64,000 nt of DNA from Bacteroidota bacterium (GTDB lineage Bacteria > Bacteroidota > Bacteroidia > Flavobacteriales > Flavobacteriaceae). The notes beneath the pieces were generated by a model. That model was not told where the DNA came from. It searched no databases and saw only the letters and a list, made by a program, of their open reading frames with translations. The translations under genes and the position numbers were made by a program. Positions within the stretch are counted from its first letter, which is position 1. Every line of letters begins with the position of its first letter. Below are positions 62,956 through 64,000 of the stretch, piece after piece. The stretch lies in contig JAHJTN010000005.1 of the NCBI GenBank assembly GCA_018829465.1, positions 310,001 through 374,000 of the forward strand. Direction: 5' to 3'.

Positions 62956-63534
62956 TCAGGCTAAGGATTTCTTTCTGGAAAAACGAAATGCCAGATAACC
63001 CATAAATATTGCAATTCCGAAGACGTAGGTAGCCATTTCCGGATAGGACTGTGCTGTAAAATTGAGCAGCATTTTTTCGCCAAACAAAGGCGGCTGATAT
63101 GCCATGCCGGGCACTTTGATTGGAGCAGTCGGACTCAGGTTGTGGCCATAGTCATATTCCCAGAGGTAAAAATCGTAAAGTCCCAAAATACCGAGCACGC
63201 CCAAAATAAGACTCCATACGTAGTACAAATGTCTTTTGCCAATCAGTGCAATCAGCAATCCCAAACCTATCATGCCATAGATAATTTTAGGAAAGTATTG
63301 CAACTCGGGAATGGAATCTGGTTCTATCATTTTCATCCCGACATAGTGGTTCAATATATTGATATTTTGAAGTGTTCCGGGTTCACTTCCTGTAAGCTTA
63401 TCGACCCAAATATAGAGGGTAACGCCATCCGGATATTGTGGGGCTAATAGGGTGATTTGCCAAATCGGAAAAACAAAGACCAGCAAGAGTAGCAGGGCGG
63501 CTGCTACCATAATCAACCTTGGAAAAATTTTCAT
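62956..63534 (-). CDS. Membrane protein of the nos cluster, function unknown
   Basis: 192 residues with four predicted membrane helices (near 6-26, 85-101, 106-124 and 168-184) and a periplasmic loop rich in Tyr and Pro. I recall similar proteins in nos clusters of Bacteroidota between nosZ and nosL, but no role is established. The spacing (66 bp to nosL) fits one operon. It could take part in electron supply or in metal handling; no Cys or heme motif is visible to decide. Confidence 0.8.
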   Translation of the reverse strand: MKIFPRLIMVAAALLLLLVFVFPIWQITLLAPQYPDGVTLYIWVDKLTGSEPGTLQNINILNHYVGMKMIEPDSIPELQYFPKIIYGMIGLGLLIALIGKRHLYYVWSLILGVLGILGLYDFYLWEYDYGHNLSPTAPIKVPGMAYQPPLFGEKMLLNFTAQSYPEMATYVFGIAIFMGYLAFRFSRKKSLA

Positions 63535-63624
63535 TGTGATGATTTTGAAATTGTGTGTCCGGCTTTTACTGATGGCAGACAGGATTTAAAAAGCTGGAAA
63601 AATCAATACTGTCTGAATTTGAAA

Positions 63625-63649
63625 AGGCCGCCGCCGGAGCAAGCGGCCT
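63625..63649 (-). terminator. GC-rich hairpin between nosZ and the nos accessory genes
   Basis: AGGCCGC and GCGGCCT form a 7-bp stem with an 11-nt loop. The minus-strand transcript continues TTTTCAAA, a short T-run. It lies 21 bp past the nosZ stop codon and could reduce read-through into the accessory genes. Confidence 0.6.
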
Positions 63650-63670
63650 CATTTCAAAAACCTGAATGGT

Positions 63671-64000
63671 TTATTCGCCCAATGACCATTTGAGTGGCAC
63701 ACTGGCATTTTTTGCGGAAACCCTTAGGTAACCTTGCATTTCTTGATGAAGTGCCGAGCAAAAATCTGTACAATAGAACGGAAACACACCTTCTGTTTTG
63801 GGTTCCCATAGTAAGGTCTCCGTTTGACCCGGCATAATGAGCAACTCTGCATTGTTGGCACCCATTACTGAAAAGCCGTGTGGCACATCCCAATCTTGTT
63901 CCAAATTGGTTATGTGAAAATAGACCTTATCGCCCACTTTGATACCTTCAATATTGTCTGGAGCAAAGTGGCTCCGAATGGTAGTCATATACACATGTAC
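63671..64000 (-). CDS. nosZ: Nitrous oxide reductase, C-terminal CuA domain (partial, cut by window end)
   Basis: The last 109 codons are in the window and the gene runs on past base 64000. The CuA binding motif is present in FYCTDFCSALHQEMQGYL (Cys-x3-Cys, His, Met), preceded by the cupredoxin strand VHVYMTTIRSHF and by a GFSVMGANNAEL segment holding the remaining ligand region. NosZ reduces N2O to N2 in the periplasm. Neighbours nosL-D-F-Y without nosR suggest the Bacteroidota (clade II) type, though the N-terminus is not visible. Confidence 0.95.
   Translation of the reverse strand, partial: VHVYMTTIRSHFAPDNIEGIKVGDKVYFHITNLEQDWDVPHGFSVMGANNAELLIMPGQTETLLWEPKTEGVFPFYCTDFCSALHQEMQGYLRVSAKNASVPLKWSLGE

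Overview
This window reads as chromosomal DNA of a flavobacterium (Bacteroidota, Flavobacteriaceae type, probably marine). The evidence is a SusC/SusD polysaccharide locus built for laminarin (beta-1,3-glucan), type IX secretion cargo proteins with a PorP/SprF partner, many lipoproteins with a Cys after the signal peptide, promoters of the Bacteroidota -7 type (TAnnTTTG), weak or absent Shine-Dalgarno sequences, and a nos cluster of the Bacteroidota type. Base composition by eye is near 42-45% G+C, with an AT-richer block at about 53.1-57.6 kb.

Layout. 0-2 kb: a C-terminal gene fragment, a small STAS-like gene and adenosylhomocysteinase. 2.2-28.4 kb: one large laminarin utilisation locus, all on the minus strand. 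In transcription order it holds a membrane-anchored propeller/Y_Y_Y/LuxR-type regulator, SusC, SusD, a 1405-residue multi-module surface glycan-binding lipoprotein, a GH16 lipoprotein, a terminator-like hairpin, GH3, a clan GH-A/GH16 fusion, a GH149-type beta-1,3-glucan phosphorylase, a GH17 lipoprotein, a sugar transporter fused to GH17, and a soluble GH17. 28.7-34.4 kb: a secreted endonuclease/exonuclease/phosphatase-family protein and another GH16 lipoprotein, placed at the end of a YbbA/YbbP-like ABC operon that is divergent from a TesA-like esterase. 34.5-39.1 kb: a sodium/solute symporter and a PorP/SprF plus lectin-type T9SS cargo pair. 39.1-41 kb: a repeat-rich patch with an XRE regulator/membrane protein pair, a GIY-YIG gene and initiator tRNA next to a copy of its own 3' end. 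41-51.5 kb: a frameshifted alanine/sodium symporter, era, purH and the mreBCD-mrdA-rodA cell-shape operon. 51.7-57.6 kb: two different glutamate dehydrogenase genes flanking a receiver plus PPDK-type ATP-grasp protein. 57.7-64 kb: a T9SS-secreted endonuclease I and the nosYFDL cluster running back into nosZ, which is cut by the window edge.

How the parts work together (inference from families): the surface lipoprotein and GH16 capture and cut laminarin; SusC/SusD import oligosaccharides; periplasmic GH3, GH17 and GH-A/GH16 trim branches and chains; the transporter-GH17 fusion carries small glucans across the inner membrane and presents them to a tethered glycosidase; the soluble GH17 and the GH149 phosphorylase finish the work in the cytoplasm, saving ATP by making glucose-1-phosphate. 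The items I would follow up first are the transporter-GH17 fusion, the duplicated modules of the surface lipoprotein, the helically phased GTTGAG array in front of SusC, the tRNA-fMet/GIY-YIG arrangement, and the gdhA / receiver-PPDK / gdhA block.
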